DNA from: Sphingomonadaceae bacterium 3R27C6
Lineage (GTDB): Bacteria; Pseudomonadota; Alphaproteobacteria; Sphingomonadales; Sphingomonadaceae
Length of the DNA: 64,000 nt
Assembly (NCBI GenBank): GCA_005503215.1
Contig: SCNS01000016.1
Location: 1 to 64,000 of the forward strand
Direction: 5' to 3'
This document shows, piece by piece, positions 21,145-30,609 of the stretch; the first letter of the stretch is position 1, and each line of letters starts with the position of its first letter. The position numbers and the translations under genes are program-made. The notes under the pieces were generated by a model. It had not been told where the DNA came from. It worked only from the letters and a program-made list of their open reading frames with translations, and did not search any database.

Positions 21145-23928
21145 ATGAAAAACTGTTCCCGCCGTACCCGCCTGCTGCGTAGCAATGCCGCGGGCCTGCC
21201 GCTTGTCCTCGCCCTGTGGGCCGCGCCTGCCACGGCGCAGGAAGCCGGCACCACGACGAACGACGAAACGATCATCGTCACCGCGACGCGGCGCAGCGAG
21301 GCGCTGTCCGACGTGCCGATCGCGGTCTCGGCGGTCACAGGCGAGACGCTGGAAAAGACCGGCGCGACCGACGTGCGTGCGCTGGGACAGGTCGCGCCGT
21401 CGCTGCTCGTGTCGGGCGCGACGAGCGAAGTCAATTTCTCGGCGCGTATCCGCGGCATCGGCACGGTCGGTGAAAATCCCGGGCTCGAATCGTCGGTCGG
21501 CCTGTTCATCGACGGCGTCTATCGCAGCCGCACCGGGGTCGGCCTGTCCGAACTCGGCGACATCGAGCGCGTCGAAGTGCTGCGCGGGCCGCAGGGCACC
21601 TTGTTCGGGCGCAACTCGACCGCGGGGCTGATCAACATCGTCACCAAAGGCCCCGAGCTCGGCCGCTTCGGCGCCAAGGGTTCGATCAGCTATGGCAATT
21701 ATGATTACTGGCGCGTCGACGGCATGCTCAACGCGCCGATCGGCGACAAGGTCGCGGCGCGGCTCGACGGTGTCTGGCAGAAGCGCGACGGTTTCATCGA
21801 CAATGCGACGGCGGGCGAACCCGACATCAACGACCGCGACCGCTGGCTGGCGCGCGGGCAATTGCTGTTCGAACCGAGCGAGACGCTGAAATTCCGCCTG
21901 ATCGCCGATTACAGCAAGCGCAACGAAAATTGCTGCGGCGGCGTCCTGCTGAACCCCGTGCGCAACCTGACGCGCGGACCCGACGGCTTTCCCGTCGCAT
22001 CGGCGAACACATTGCTGCCGATCCTCCAAGCCTTGGGCGCGAACCATCAGGTCCCGCCGGCGGGTACGCCCTTCGTCCGGCGGCAGGCGACGACGCCCGG
22101 GGTCACCTATCGGTCGGACACCAAGGATTGGGGCGTGTCGGGCGAACTCAATTGGGAGCTTGGCGCGGCGACATTGACCTCGATCACCGCCTATCGCGAC
22201 TACAAGAATGCGCAGGGCCAGGATGCCGATTTCAGCGCGCTCGACATACTGCGCCGCAGCGACCTCGACCGCCGGTTCCGCCTGTTCACGCAGGAAGTCC
22301 GGTTGCAGGGCGAGGCGTTCGACGGGCGGCTCGACTGGCTGGTCGGCGGCTATTATGCGAACGAGAAACTCGATGTCGACGACGACATCGTCTACGGCAA
22401 TAATTACGAACAATTCGCCAATTGCCTGCTCTTCGCAAGCGCGCTGCCCTCGGCGGTGCTGCCCTCCAACCCCCAATGCGTGAACGTGCCGGTGGTGCAG
22501 GGGACGATCGCCGTCCTGCCCCCGGGTGCGACGCGCTCGCTGCTGCAGGCGCTGATCGCCAATCCGGCGCGCCCGGGCTTCGGTTCGCTCGCGGCGGCGC
22601 TCGGCCAGCCGGCGCTCGCGATCAACGGCACTGGCAATCAGGGATCGACCTTTGCGCAGCGCAGCCGCAACTTCGCGGTCTTTACGCACAACAGCTTCGA
22701 CATCGTGCCCGACGTGCTGACCTTCACGATCGGCGCGCGCTATACGAGCGAGCGCAAGACATTGGATGCCGACGCGAATTTCAACAATGCGATCTGCCCG
22801 CTGATCGTCAATTCGCCCTTCCAGTCGCTCGCGACCCTGCCCTGCGTCATCAACAGCACCGCGCCCGACCTGCCGCGCGGCACCGCGGGGACGAAGTTCA
22901 AGGACAATGAATGGACCGGAACCGCGGTGCTGAGCTGGAAACCCGTCCCCGAATGGCTGGTCTATGGATCGGCATCGAAGGGATATAAGGCGGGCGGCTT
23001 CAACCTCGACTTTTCGGCGCTCGACCGGACATGCAACACGACCTTCGATCCCGCCTGCGCGGCGCGGCTGGCGCTGCCCGCGAACACGCCGGGCAACGGC
23101 CGGCCCGAGGCGAGCGACCTGCAGTTCGCGAGCGAAAAGGTCGATGCCTATGAACTCGGCATCAAATGGGACGGCCCCGGGATCGACGTCAATGTCGCGG
23201 CATTCTATCAGGAATATAGCAATTACCAGCTCAACACCTTCAACGGCGTCAATTTCGAGGTCACCAACATCCAGGCGTGCAAGGACGATTTGAACGGCGC
23301 CGATTCGGACGGGTTCGCGGCGACCGGCGCCTGCCCGTCCGACCGGCTGAAGCCCGGCGTGCGGTCGAAGGGGGTCGAGATCGAGGCGTTCATGCGTCCC
23401 GCGCGTTATGTGTCGGTCAATATGGGGCTGACCTGGGTCGACACCCTCTATCGCCGCAATCTGGTGGGCACGGGCGGCCGGCCGCTGTCGCCGGTGCTGT
23501 TCCAGCTTCCCGGCCGCGGCGTGTCGAACGCGCCGCGCTATGTCGCGACCGCGGGGATCAGCTGGACACCGCCGATCGGCAGTTCGGGGATGAGCGCGCT
23601 CGTCTATCTCGACACGCGCCTGCAAAGCGACACCAACACCGGGTCCGACCTCGACGTCGAAAAGGTCCAGGACGGCTTCGCGATCTTCAACGGCCGCATC
23701 GGCCTTTACGGGCCCGAGCGGCGCTGGGGCATCGAGCTGTGGGGCCAGAACCTGCTCAACAAGCGATATTATCAGATCGGCGCCGACATGCCGCTGCAGG
23801 GCGGCGGCACCTTCCGCGCCGTCGCAGCGCCCGCTTCATCGGGGCTGGCGGGCACCGCGAACCAGCTCTTCGTCGGCTTCCCCGGCGAACCGCGCACGTA
23901 CGGGGTGACATTGCGCGGCCAGTTCTGA
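21145..23928 (+). CDS. TonB-dependent outer-membrane receptor (second of tandem pair)
   Basis: 927 residues with a strong ribosome binding site (GGAGGAGGG) before the ATG. A signal peptide ends near APATAQ (about 31); the TonB box IIVTAT follows. The plug has the canonical GPQGTLFGRNSTAGLINIV, and the barrel ends YGVTLRGQF. It is clearly paralogous to the preceding receptor: shared stretches include SARIRGIGTVG, NPGLESSV and YGNYDYWR, and a Cys pair at the same loop (ENCCGG). It was probably generated by tandem duplication followed by divergence. The cargo cannot be inferred, as no transport or catabolic genes are adjacent. Confidence 0.94.
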   Translation: MKNCSRRTRLLRSNAAGLPLVLALWAAPATAQEAGTTTNDETIIVTATRRSEALSDVPIAVSAVTGETLEKTGATDVRALGQVAPSLLVSGATSEVNFSARIRGIGTVGENPGLESSVGLFIDGVYRSRTGVGLSELGDIERVEVLRGPQGTLFGRNSTAGLINIVTKGPELGRFGAKGSISYGNYDYWRVDGMLNAPIGDKVAARLDGVWQKRDGFIDNATAGEPDINDRDRWLARGQLLFEPSETLKFRLIADYSKRNENCCGGVLLNPVRNLTRGPDGFPVASANTLLPILQALGANHQVPPAGTPFVRRQATTPGVTYRSDTKDWGVSGELNWELGAATLTSITAYRDYKNAQGQDADFSALDILRRSDLDRRFRLFTQEVRLQGEAFDGRLDWLVGGYYANEKLDVDDDIVYGNNYEQFANCLLFASALPSAVLPSNPQCVNVPVVQGTIAVLPPGATRSLLQALIANPARPGFGSLAAALGQPALAINGTGNQGSTFAQRSRNFAVFTHNSFDIVPDVLTFTIGARYTSERKTLDADANFNNAICPLIVNSPFQSLATLPCVINSTAPDLPRGTAGTKFKDNEWTGTAVLSWKPVPEWLVYGSASKGYKAGGFNLDFSALDRTCNTTFDPACAARLALPANTPGNGRPEASDLQFASEKVDAYELGIKWDGPGIDVNVAAFYQEYSNYQLNTFNGVNFEVTNIQACKDDLNGADSDGFAATGACPSDRLKPGVRSKGVEIEAFMRPARYVSVNMGLTWVDTLYRRNLVGTGGRPLSPVLFQLPGRGVSNAPRYVATAGISWTPPIGSSGMSALVYLDTRLQSDTNTGSDLDVEKVQDGFAIFNGRIGLYGPERRWGIELWGQNLLNKRYYQIGADMPLQGGGTFRAVAAPASSGLAGTANQLFVGFPGEPRTYGVTLRGQF

Positions 23929-24051
23929 CCGTCTCTCCCCCTTCCCGCTTTGGGGAGGGCGTAGGGAGGGCCTGCCGCGGCCGGGCACTGTCGCGTCAGG
24001 CCCTTTCCTTTGGCGACGTCCGCTTTGGTGTGGCGAGCTGTCCCTTTGTGC

Positions 24052-24130
24052 ACCCCGGCGAAAGCCGGGGCCCAGTGCGGAAAAGCGCAAGGTTAGCGTT
24101 GGAATTCTGGGCCCCGGCTTTCGCCGGGGT
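24052..24130. repeat. REP-like inverted pair, GAAA-loop hairpins with CCCAG tails
   Basis: Two 24-base arms (24052-24075 and 24107-24130) are perfect reverse complements separated by 31 bases. Each arm alone is a hairpin: CCCCGGC stem, GAAA loop (TTTC on the other strand), GCCGGGG stem, followed by CCCAG. The layout of two short hairpins in opposite orientation matches REP doublets (REPIN-like). A related element with the same loop and CCCAG tail is at 56370-56443. It lies between a receptor gene and the convergent holA. Confidence 0.75.
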
Positions 24131-24172
24131 TTACATCTCTATCGGCAACTTCCGGTCGTTAGCTGCCTGAAC

Positions 24173-25204
24173 TTACCGCGCCCGCGCGGCCTGGTGCGCG
24201 ATGTCGGTCATCAGCTTGCGGAACAGCACCGCGCCCGCGGTGCCCGACGCCTTGAGCGCGCGTTCGCAATCGAGCAAACGGCTCATCAGCCGCGCGATGC
24301 GGACCGAATCCCAGATGTGGAGCTGCGCGGTGACCGCGTCGCGCTCCTTCCAGAAAATCCCGCTGGTGCGCGCCGATACCACGGTGGCCGGATGCGCGCC
24401 GCCGTCGACCTCGGCGCGCAGGCGCGCGAGCGCCATCGCGCGGATCGCGAGCGCGCGGATGATGCGGATTTCGGCAACGCCGACCGCGGTCGCCTTGGCC
24501 AGCATCTCGGGCATTTCGCGCACCTTGCCGCCGAGCGCGACGTTGATGCACTCGCTGACGTCCTCTTCATGCGTCGCGGCGCCGAGCGCGGCGATGTCGG
24601 CGGCGGTCACCTGCCGCTGCCGGTCCGGACCCGCGTCGAGGTAGAGCGCGATCTTCTCGATCTCGCGCCGCATCAGCGCCTGGTCGCCCGAGACAAGGTC
24701 GACGAGCAATTGCGCTTCGGCATTGGCGAGCCGCAGCCCCTGTTCCTGCCCCGCCGCCATCGCGATGCCGACGAGCGCGCGGCGATCGGGCTGGTAGCAG
24801 ATCGCGGCGACCGCATGATCCGAGCCTTCGACCAGCTTGACGAGTTTCGACTTGGCGGTGACCGACGCGCCGGTCGCGATCACCGGGTTGATCGCGGTTT
24901 CGGCGCCAAGCAGCGCCTCGACCGCCGCAAGGCCGTCGTCGCCGCTCCCCGACAGTTCGACCTTGATCACGCGCGCCGACGAGAAAAGCGACATCGATGC
25001 GGCCTCGGCGGCGAGCAGCGACGGATCCTGCGAAAGCTGCGACCCCGAAAGGTCGAGCCGTTCGGCATCTTTGCCCGCGAGCCCGATCAAATGGCTCGCG
25101 ACGGCTTCCATCGTCGCTTCGTCGGGGCCGGTGAGGAGGGTGAAACGAACCGCGGGGTCGAGGCGCGAGAGGCGTTCGAGTTCGTTCGGTTTGACCGTCT
25201 TCAT
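24173..25204 (-). CDS. holA: DNA polymerase III subunit delta
   Basis: 343 residues, normal for HolA, the clamp-loader subunit that opens the beta sliding clamp. Recognisable features are the N-terminal LDPAVRFTLLTGPDEATMEAVASHL, the KLVEGSDHAVAAICYQPDRR strand region, and the C-terminal helical collar domain with KERDAVTAQLHIW and LMSRLLDCERALKA. It is the last gene of a minus-strand operon, with a start overlapping the lptE stop (ATGA). The order leuS-lptE-holA is typical of alphaproteobacteria. Confidence 0.92.
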   Translation of the reverse strand: MKTVKPNELERLSRLDPAVRFTLLTGPDEATMEAVASHLIGLAGKDAERLDLSGSQLSQDPSLLAAEAASMSLFSSARVIKVELSGSGDDGLAAVEALLGAETAINPVIATGASVTAKSKLVKLVEGSDHAVAAICYQPDRRALVGIAMAAGQEQGLRLANAEAQLLVDLVSGDQALMRREIEKIALYLDAGPDRQRQVTAADIAALGAATHEEDVSECINVALGGKVREMPEMLAKATAVGVAEIRIIRALAIRAMALARLRAEVDGGAHPATVVSARTSGIFWKERDAVTAQLHIWDSVRIARLMSRLLDCERALKASGTAGAVLFRKLMTDIAHQAARAR

Positions 25205-25743
25205 TGCCCGGCGGGTGCAGGCGCGGCAGCCGGTTGTCCGCCGCCGCGGTTCGCAAAGACCGCGAGGCGCGCGACGATCTGGTCGGCGACCGCCGAGGCG
25301 AGGCGTTCGAGCGCCGAGGATTCGGCGGCGATCGTCGCATATTCGCTGCCGACGACGTCGATCCCCGCGTCGGAGAAGGCCGTCGCGTCGAGCAGCACTT
25401 CGCCGGTCGCGGCATTCACGAGCTGGTAGCGCGCGCGCAGCGTGCGGCGTTCGCGGGTTACCGTATCGTCCGCGCGGACGCCGAAGCCGGTGATCGAATC
25501 CTCGAGCCGCACGTCGAGGCGGAGGCGCTTGCCCGCACCCTCGCCACCCTGCGTCGCCTGAAGCCGGTCGCGGAGCGCGTTGCGGACGAGCCAGCCGTTA
25601 TGCCCCTCGATCGCCGCGACATCGACGTCGGCGAGCACTTGCGCCACCGGCCCCTTGCTGCCGTTCGCGTAGAGCGGGCGGAGCCCGCAGCCGCCGACAA
25701 GCAGCGAAGCAGCGACGAGGCAAGAGGTCAGGAGGTTGCGCAT
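25201..25743 (-). CDS. lptE: LPS assembly lipoprotein LptE
   Basis: 180 residues. A lipoprotein signal peptide ends LLVGGC (Cys19), followed directly by GLRPLYA, the hallmark of LptE/RlpB. The remainder is the alpha/beta plug domain (RLDVRLEDSITGFGV, RARYQLVNAATGEVLLDA), with a Gln/Pro-rich tail. LptE plugs the LptD barrel and delivers LPS to the outer leaflet. The start overlaps the leuS stop and the stop overlaps the holA start, so translation is coupled across all three genes. Confidence 0.92.
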   Translation of the reverse strand: MRNLLTSCLVAASLLVGGCGLRPLYANGSKGPVAQVLADVDVAAIEGHNGWLVRNALRDRLQATQGGEGAGKRLRLDVRLEDSITGFGVRADDTVTRERRTLRARYQLVNAATGEVLLDATAFSDAGIDVVGSEYATIAAESSALERLASAVADQIVARLAVFANRGGGQPAAAPAPAGQ

Positions 25744-28292
25744 CAGGGAACGATATTCACCAAACGGTCGGGGACCACAATGACCTTCTTCGGCGCGGCG
25801 CCGGCGAGCAGTTCGACGATGCGCGGGCGTGCGAGCGCGGCGGCTTCCACCGCATCCTTGTCGAGACCTTTGGCGAGCGTCATCGTATCGCGCAGCTTAC
25901 CCGCCATCTGGATCGCGATTGTCACCTCGTCATCGACGAGCAGTGCCGGATCGGCGGCGGGCCATGCGGCATCGGCGATCATAGCGGTCGTGCGCTGGCC
26001 GGCGGGAAGCGCGGACCATGCCTCTTCGGCGAGGTGCGGCAGCATCGGTGCGACGAGCAGGATGAGGGTGCGGCACGCCTCGGCGCGGGTCGCCGAGGGC
26101 TTGGCTTTCTCGATCTCGTTCGCGAGCGCGTGGACCTTGGCGACGGCCTTGTTGAAGCCGAGCGCCTCGATGTCGGCGGCAACGCCGGCGATCGTTTGAT
26201 GCAGTTTCCGTGCGAGCGCCTTATCCTCCCCGCCGTCACCGACATTTTCGGTGTCGCCGAAGATCCGCCACAGGCGCTGGACGAAGCGCCACGCGCCCTC
26301 GATGCCCGCCTCGCTCCACGGCAGGTCGCGCTCGGGCGGGCTGTCGGACAGCATGAACCAGCGCGCGGCGTCGGCGCCGTACTGGTCGAGGATGGCGTCG
26401 GGATCGACGACATTCTTCTTCGACTTCGACATCTTGATCACGCGGCCGACGTCGACGGTATAGCCGTCGGCGGTCAGGATCGCGCCGTCGGGCTTGCGCT
26501 CGATCTCCTCGGGGGTGAAATAGAGCGGCGGCAGCCCTTCGCCCTGCACGCGGCTGTACGTCTCGTGCGTCACCATGCCCTGCGTGAACAGGCTCGCGAA
26601 CGGCTCGGCGATGTCGATCATCCCCATATGCTTGAGCGCGCGCGTCCAGAAGCGCGCGTAGAGCAAGTGGAGGATCGCATGTTCGATGCCGCCGATATAT
26701 TGGTCGACAGGCAGCCAGCGGCGGATCACCTCGGGATCGAAGGGCTTGTCCGACGGCGAGCTGGCGAAGCGCAGGAAATACCAGCTCGAATCGACGAAAG
26801 TGTCGAGCGTGTCGGTCTCGCGCACCGCAGCGCCGCCGCACGTCGGGCACGCGACATGCTTCCACGTCGGATGGCGGTCGAGCGGATTTCCGGGGACCGA
26901 GAAATCGACATCCTCGGGCAGGATGACGGGGAGCTGGTTCTTGGGAACCGGCACGGTGCCGCACGCATCGCAATGGATGAACGGGATCGGAGTGCCCCAG
27001 TAACGCTGGCGCGACACGCCCCAGTCGCGCAGGCGCCACACGGTCGTGCCCTTGCCCCAGCCCTCGTGCTCGGCGCGCGCGATGACGGCTGCCTTCGCCT
27101 CGTCGATCGTCATGCCGTCGAGGAAATGGCTGTTCACGAGCTTGCCGGGGCCGGTGTACGCGTCGGCCCCGGTGAAATGCTGCGCGGTCGCGTCGCCGTC
27201 GGCGATCACACGGTGGACCTGCAGCCCATATTTATGCGCGAAGTCGAGGTCGCGCTGGTCGTGCGCCGGGCAGCCGAAGATCGCGCCGGTGCCATAGTCC
27301 ATCACCACATAGTTCACGACCCAGACGGGCAGGTGCCAGTTCGGGTCGAGCGGATGCTCGACCGCGATGCCGGTGTCGAAGCCCATCTTCTCGGCGGTGT
27401 CGATCTGTTCGGCGGCGGTGCCCTGGCGGCGGCAGTCCTCGATGAACGCCGCGAGCTCGGGCGAATCCTTCGCGAGCCGCTCGGCGAGCGGATGGTCGGG
27501 CGAGATCGCCGCGAAGCTTGCGCCGTAAAGCGTGTCGGGGCGCGTCGTGAAGACGTCGAAACCGGGCGCGCCGCCGGCCAGTTTAAAGCTGAATTCGAGC
27601 CCCTGCGACTTGCCGATCCAGTTTTCCTGCATCAGCCGCACCTTGTCGGGCCAGCTTTCAAGCGCGCCCAGCCCTTCGAGCAGTTCGTCGGCGAAGTCGG
27701 TGATCTTCAAAAACCACTGCGACAGCTTTTTCTTTTCGACGAGCGCCCCCGAGCGCCAGCCACGGCCGTCGATCACCTGCTCGTTCGCGAGCACGGTCAT
27801 GTCGACGGGGTCCCAGTTCACATAGCTGTGCTTGCGCGTGACGAGCCCTGCGGCGAACAGGTCGAGGAACAGCGCCTGTTCCTGCCCGTAATAATCGGGC
27901 TCGCACGTCGCGAGCTCGCGGCTCCAGTCGATCGCGAGGCCGAGGCGCTTCAGCTGCGCGCGCATCGACGCGATATTGTCGCGCGTCCAGCCGCCGGGGT
28001 GGACGCCCTTTTCCATCGCGGCATTTTCGGCGGGCATGCCGAACGCGTCCCAGCCCATCGGGTGGAGCACGTCGTGCCCGGTCATCCGCTTGAAGCGCGC
28101 AAGCACGTCGCCCATCGCATAGTTGCGGACGTGACCCATATGGATGCGCCCCGAGGGGTAGGGGAACATCTCGAGGATATAGGCCTTGGGCCGATCTTCG
28201 CTGTCGGTCGTGGCAAAGCTGTTCGCCGCCTCCCACGCCTTTTGCCAGCGGGCGTCGGCGGCGAGGGCGCCAAAGCGCGGTTCGCGGGTCAT
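25743..28292 (-). CDS. leuS: Leucyl-tRNA synthetase
   Basis: 849 residues. It charges tRNA-Leu. The class I signatures are complete: the HIGH-type motif HMGH (51-54) within [14 protein letters not shown], and KMSKS near residue 620 ([14 protein letters not shown]). The CP1 editing domain lies between (around [14 protein letters not shown]), and the segment [11 protein letters not shown] carries the catalytic pocket. An anticodon-binding domain and C-terminal domain follow. It sits after the DUF3576 gene and is translationally coupled to lptE. Confidence 0.98.
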   Translation of the reverse strand: MTREPRFGALAADARWQKAWEAANSFATTDSEDRPKAYILEMFPYPSGRIHMGHVRNYAMGDVLARFKRMTGHDVLHPMGWDAFGMPAENAAMEKGVHPGGWTRDNIASMRAQLKRLGLAIDWSRELATCEPDYYGQEQALFLDLFAAGLVTRKHSYVNWDPVDMTVLANEQVIDGRGWRSGALVEKKKLSQWFLKITDFADELLEGLGALESWPDKVRLMQENWIGKSQGLEFSFKLAGGAPGFDVFTTRPDTLYGASFAAISPDHPLAERLAKDSPELAAFIEDCRRQGTAAEQIDTAEKMGFDTGIAVEHPLDPNWHLPVWVVNYVVMDYGTGAIFGCPAHDQRDLDFAHKYGLQVHRVIADGDATAQHFTGADAYTGPGKLVNSHFLDGMTIDEAKAAVIARAEHEGWGKGTTVWRLRDWGVSRQRYWGTPIPFIHCDACGTVPVPKNQLPVILPEDVDFSVPGNPLDRHPTWKHVACPTCGGAAVRETDTLDTFVDSSWYFLRFASSPSDKPFDPEVIRRWLPVDQYIGGIEHAILHLLYARFWTRALKHMGMIDIAEPFASLFTQGMVTHETYSRVQGEGLPPLYFTPEEIERKPDGAILTADGYTVDVGRVIKMSKSKKNVVDPDAILDQYGADAARWFMLSDSPPERDLPWSEAGIEGAWRFVQRLWRIFGDTENVGDGGEDKALARKLHQTIAGVAADIEALGFNKAVAKVHALANEIEKAKPSATRAEACRTLILLVAPMLPHLAEEAWSALPAGQRTTAMIADAAWPAADPALLVDDEVTIAIQMAGKLRDTMTLAKGLDKDAVEAAALARPRIVELLAGAAPKKVIVVPDRLVNIVP

Positions 28293-28346
28293 TCGTCGGT
28301 TACCCCGTTAGTCTGTGTGGGCAGGCGCGCGAGGCGCGCCGCCGGA

Positions 28347-28808
28347 TTAGTCCCTGATGGCCGAGCGACGCAGGTCGCGGGCGCGGGTGAGGATGATTTC
28401 CTCGAGCTTCTGTACGGTCGCCGCCTGTACCGGCGCGTCGACCCAGCTGCCGCCCTGCGCCACCTGGCGCGAAGCCGCGATGCGCAGCGCGTCGGCGCGC
28501 AGGTCCTGGTCGAGGATCGAGACGGTAACCTTCATCCGCTCGCCCGGGTTCGACGGGTTCGCATACCAGTCGGTGATCACGACGCCGCCGGCCGAATCGG
28601 CCTGGAGCAGCGGCATGAACGACAGCGCATCGAGCGAGGCGCGCCACAAATAGCTGTTGACGCCAATCGTCGTCACCTGGCTGGCGGCGAGGTCGGCTTT
28701 CGGCCGTTCCTTGTTCGCGCAGGCCGAAAGACCAAGCGCCGCGAGCCCGAGCAGCGCGAGCGCGGCCGGACGGCGACCGAGCGTGGCAAGGACGGAAAGC
28801 TGGGACAT
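28347..28808 (-). CDS. DUF3576 lipoprotein
   Basis: 153 residues. The signal peptide ends LGLSAC (Cys30), so this is a lipid-anchored periplasmic protein. The mature region matches DUF3576: TTIGVNSYLWRASLDALSFM, GGVVITDWYANPSNPGERMK and ALRIAASRQV. The family is restricted largely to alphaproteobacteria and nearly always precedes leuS-lptE-holA, hinting at an envelope role near LPS assembly. This remains inference from gene order. A 54-base gap separates it from leuS. Confidence 0.88.
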   Translation of the reverse strand: MSQLSVLATLGRRPAALALLGLAALGLSACANKERPKADLAASQVTTIGVNSYLWRASLDALSFMPLLQADSAGGVVITDWYANPSNPGERMKVTVSILDQDLRADALRIAASRQVAQGGSWVDAPVQAATVQKLEEIILTRARDLRRSAIRD

Positions 28809-29085
28809 GCGGGTACACCTTATCTCTTGAGCCCGTCCGACGTGGAAAATCGGCCGCGCGGAACGATATTGCCAGCGTCTCTATCGCCCTTGTCGCCGCC
28901 CCGCAAGCGCGGCAATTTCGGCCGCGCGACCGTTCAGATTCTGGTCAGATTCGAAATGCACTGTGACGATCCCGCAACAATTTTGGCAAAAATCGGAATC
29001 GTTGCAACAATTTGACGGGATTCACTGGCAATGTTGCGCCGGGAGTCCTATTTGAAGAATCGATTGGGGTTGGAGTCGCAGGGCA

Positions 29086-29799
29086 ATGGCGCGGACATCG
29101 CGACATTTTTGGAAAGGAAGCCTCACCGCTTTGGCGGTGGTTTCGCTTGCGCTTCCGCCAGCGCTCGCCGCGATGTCGAGCAGCGACCGCATCCGCGACA
29201 CCAATCTTTCGGAAACCCTGCTTGGCCAGTTCACCCCGGCATCGGGCGATGAGCGGCTGATCGCACGCTATAACAAAATGTCGGCCGAACAGCGCGGCAG
29301 CTTCAGCTTCACCCCCGCGCTTCCCGACGACGGCCGCAAGAACCGCGCGATCACCGTCGTGATTCGCGCCCGGGACGACGCGTCGAGCGCCGCGCGCACC
29401 TCTGCGCTGGCTGCGGGCCGGACCGCGCCGATCGCGATTACCCCGGTCGCCTATAATCTGGGCGCCTCGGTCGGATTCGAGAAATTCGTCACGCCGGCGC
29501 TGCCGCGCGGCACCGACCTTCGCAACCTGCCGGTCGCGAAGGCTCCCGAACAGGACGAGAAAAAGTCGCGCTTCGCCACGCGTATGGTCAACCGCCCAAG
29601 CGACCCAAGCGGGGCAACCGATCGCGTCACCGCTCCTGGCGAAGCGTCGGCCGTCGATGTCGTCAGCAGCTATCGTCTGACCAAGAACATCGACGTCACC
29701 GCGGGTGTACGGTACAAGAGCGACGACCGCATCGAACCGCTGACCGATACGCGCCGCGACAGCCAGGCGGTCTATATCGGAACCGCGTTCCGCTTCTAA
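29086..29799 (+). CDS. Exported protein of unknown function with outer-membrane-like C-terminus
   Basis: 237 residues with AGGG a few bases before the ATG. A long signal peptide (about 1-29, LTALAVVSLALPPALAA) is followed by a low-complexity-free region without recognisable domains. The last 45 residues (SYRLTKNIDVTAGVRYKSDD ... YIGTAFRF) alternate hydrophobic and polar residues and end in Phe, as in outer-membrane beta-barrel proteins. It may be a small barrel or a barrel fragment. The roughly 277-base region upstream holds a pair of direct repeats (GCAACAATTT at about 28975 and 29003) but no gene. Confidence 0.6.
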   Translation: MARTSRHFWKGSLTALAVVSLALPPALAAMSSSDRIRDTNLSETLLGQFTPASGDERLIARYNKMSAEQRGSFSFTPALPDDGRKNRAITVVIRARDDASSAARTSALAAGRTAPIAITPVAYNLGASVGFEKFVTPALPRGTDLRNLPVAKAPEQDEKKSRFATRMVNRPSDPSGATDRVTAPGEASAVDVVSSYRLTKNIDVTAGVRYKSDDRIEPLTDTRRDSQAVYIGTAFRF

Positions 29800-29810
29800 T
29801 CTGCATCGCT

Positions 29811-29835
29811 ATTTGCATCAGGGCGGTCTGCAAAT
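29811..29835. terminator. Inverted repeat ATTTGCA / TGCAAAT after the exported protein gene
   Basis: A perfect 7-base inverted repeat with an 11-base spacer begins 11 bases after the stop codon. It is followed almost at once by a larger GC hairpin (29843-29897). Together they separate two convergent genes and probably end transcription from one or both sides, though no classic T-tract is present. Confidence 0.35.
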
Positions 29836-29842
29836 GACAACC

Positions 29843-29897
29843 TTCCGCGCTTCCGGTGCTCACGCACATTAAGTGCGCTGCGCTCCGGGTCGCGGAA
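29843..29897. repeat. Long imperfect hairpin between convergent genes
   Basis: A 55-base near-palindrome with outer stem TTCCGCG / CGCGGAA, middle CCGG / CCGG and inner CGCAC / GTGCG around an ATTAA loop. It lies between the convergent exported-protein and thiamine-phosphate-synthase-like genes. It may act as a bidirectional transcription barrier or be a dispersed repeat. Confidence 0.5.
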
Positions 29898-29940
29898 CGC
29901 CGCCATTTTCGACTCCCCCTGACGCAAATATCGACGCAGC

Positions 29941-30552
29941 TTACCGTCGACGCTTCACCGCTTTGTCTTCCCATGCATCAATCGCCGCCCAGCCGGGCTT
30001 GATCCGGCTCGCACGGTTTAGCGCGCGCGCGCGCGCCGCCGTCATCCCGCCAAGCGCGATCGGATACGCGCCCGATAGCCGCGCGAGCCGCAGCCACGCC
30101 GCGCGCCCGAGCACCGCTGCGCCGGGATGCGACCGCGTCGAATGGAGCGGCGAGATGAAGACACCGCCGGCTCCGGCCTTGCGCGCGCGGCGCGCTTCGT
30201 GCGCATCATGGACGGGCATCGTCAGCAACAGGCCGAGCCGATGCGCCTGCCCCGCCTGCTTTACGTCGCGCTGGCGGAGGTGGACGCCGTCGGCGCCCCA
30301 GCGGCGCGCCGTCGCGGGATCTCCCGCGAGCAGCACGGTCAATCCCCGCGCACGCGCGGTGCGCATCAACCGCCGCAGCAGGCGCCAGCGCGCGCCGGGC
30401 GCCAGGCTGTCGTGGCGGAGGACGATACCGCTGCCGGGCGGAAGCAGCGCCGCGAGTTCGGCGATGCCGGACGCGATCCGCTCGTCGCTGAACAGCCATG
30501 CGTTCGGCAATGCGTTTGGCGATTTGGGGGACAGGGGGTGGCGCGGGCGCAT
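29941..30552 (-). CDS. Thiamine phosphate synthase-like TIM-barrel protein
   Basis: 203 residues from the ATG at 30552; the very long open frame further upstream runs antisense to yggS and catB and is rejected. TenI/ThiE-type elements are present: LLAGDPATARRWGADGVHLRQRD, a barrel strand GAGGVFISPLHSTRSHPG, and PIALGGM with a C-terminal GWAAIDAW. The usual GPIFPTxTK phosphate loop is altered to ISPLHSTRSH. It could therefore be a ThiE, a TenI-like isomerase or a degenerate relative. No other thiamin genes are close. Confidence 0.75.
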   Translation of the reverse strand: MRPRHPLSPKSPNALPNAWLFSDERIASGIAELAALLPPGSGIVLRHDSLAPGARWRLLRRLMRTARARGLTVLLAGDPATARRWGADGVHLRQRDVKQAGQAHRLGLLLTMPVHDAHEARRARKAGAGGVFISPLHSTRSHPGAAVLGRAAWLRLARLSGAYPIALGGMTAARARALNRASRIKPGWAAIDAWEDKAVKRRR

Positions 30553-30609
30553 CGCCCTTTCTATAGGCGCGTCGCGAGCGCGCGCAACGCGCGGGATGGA
30601 AGCGAGACG

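Noticed and set aside
21031..23625. 864-residue minus-strand frame opposite the second receptor
   Set aside because: Same explanation as for the first receptor.
26034..29015. 993-residue plus-strand open frame across leuS and DUF3576
   Set aside because: Antisense to two well-supported minus-strand genes and without recognisable domains.
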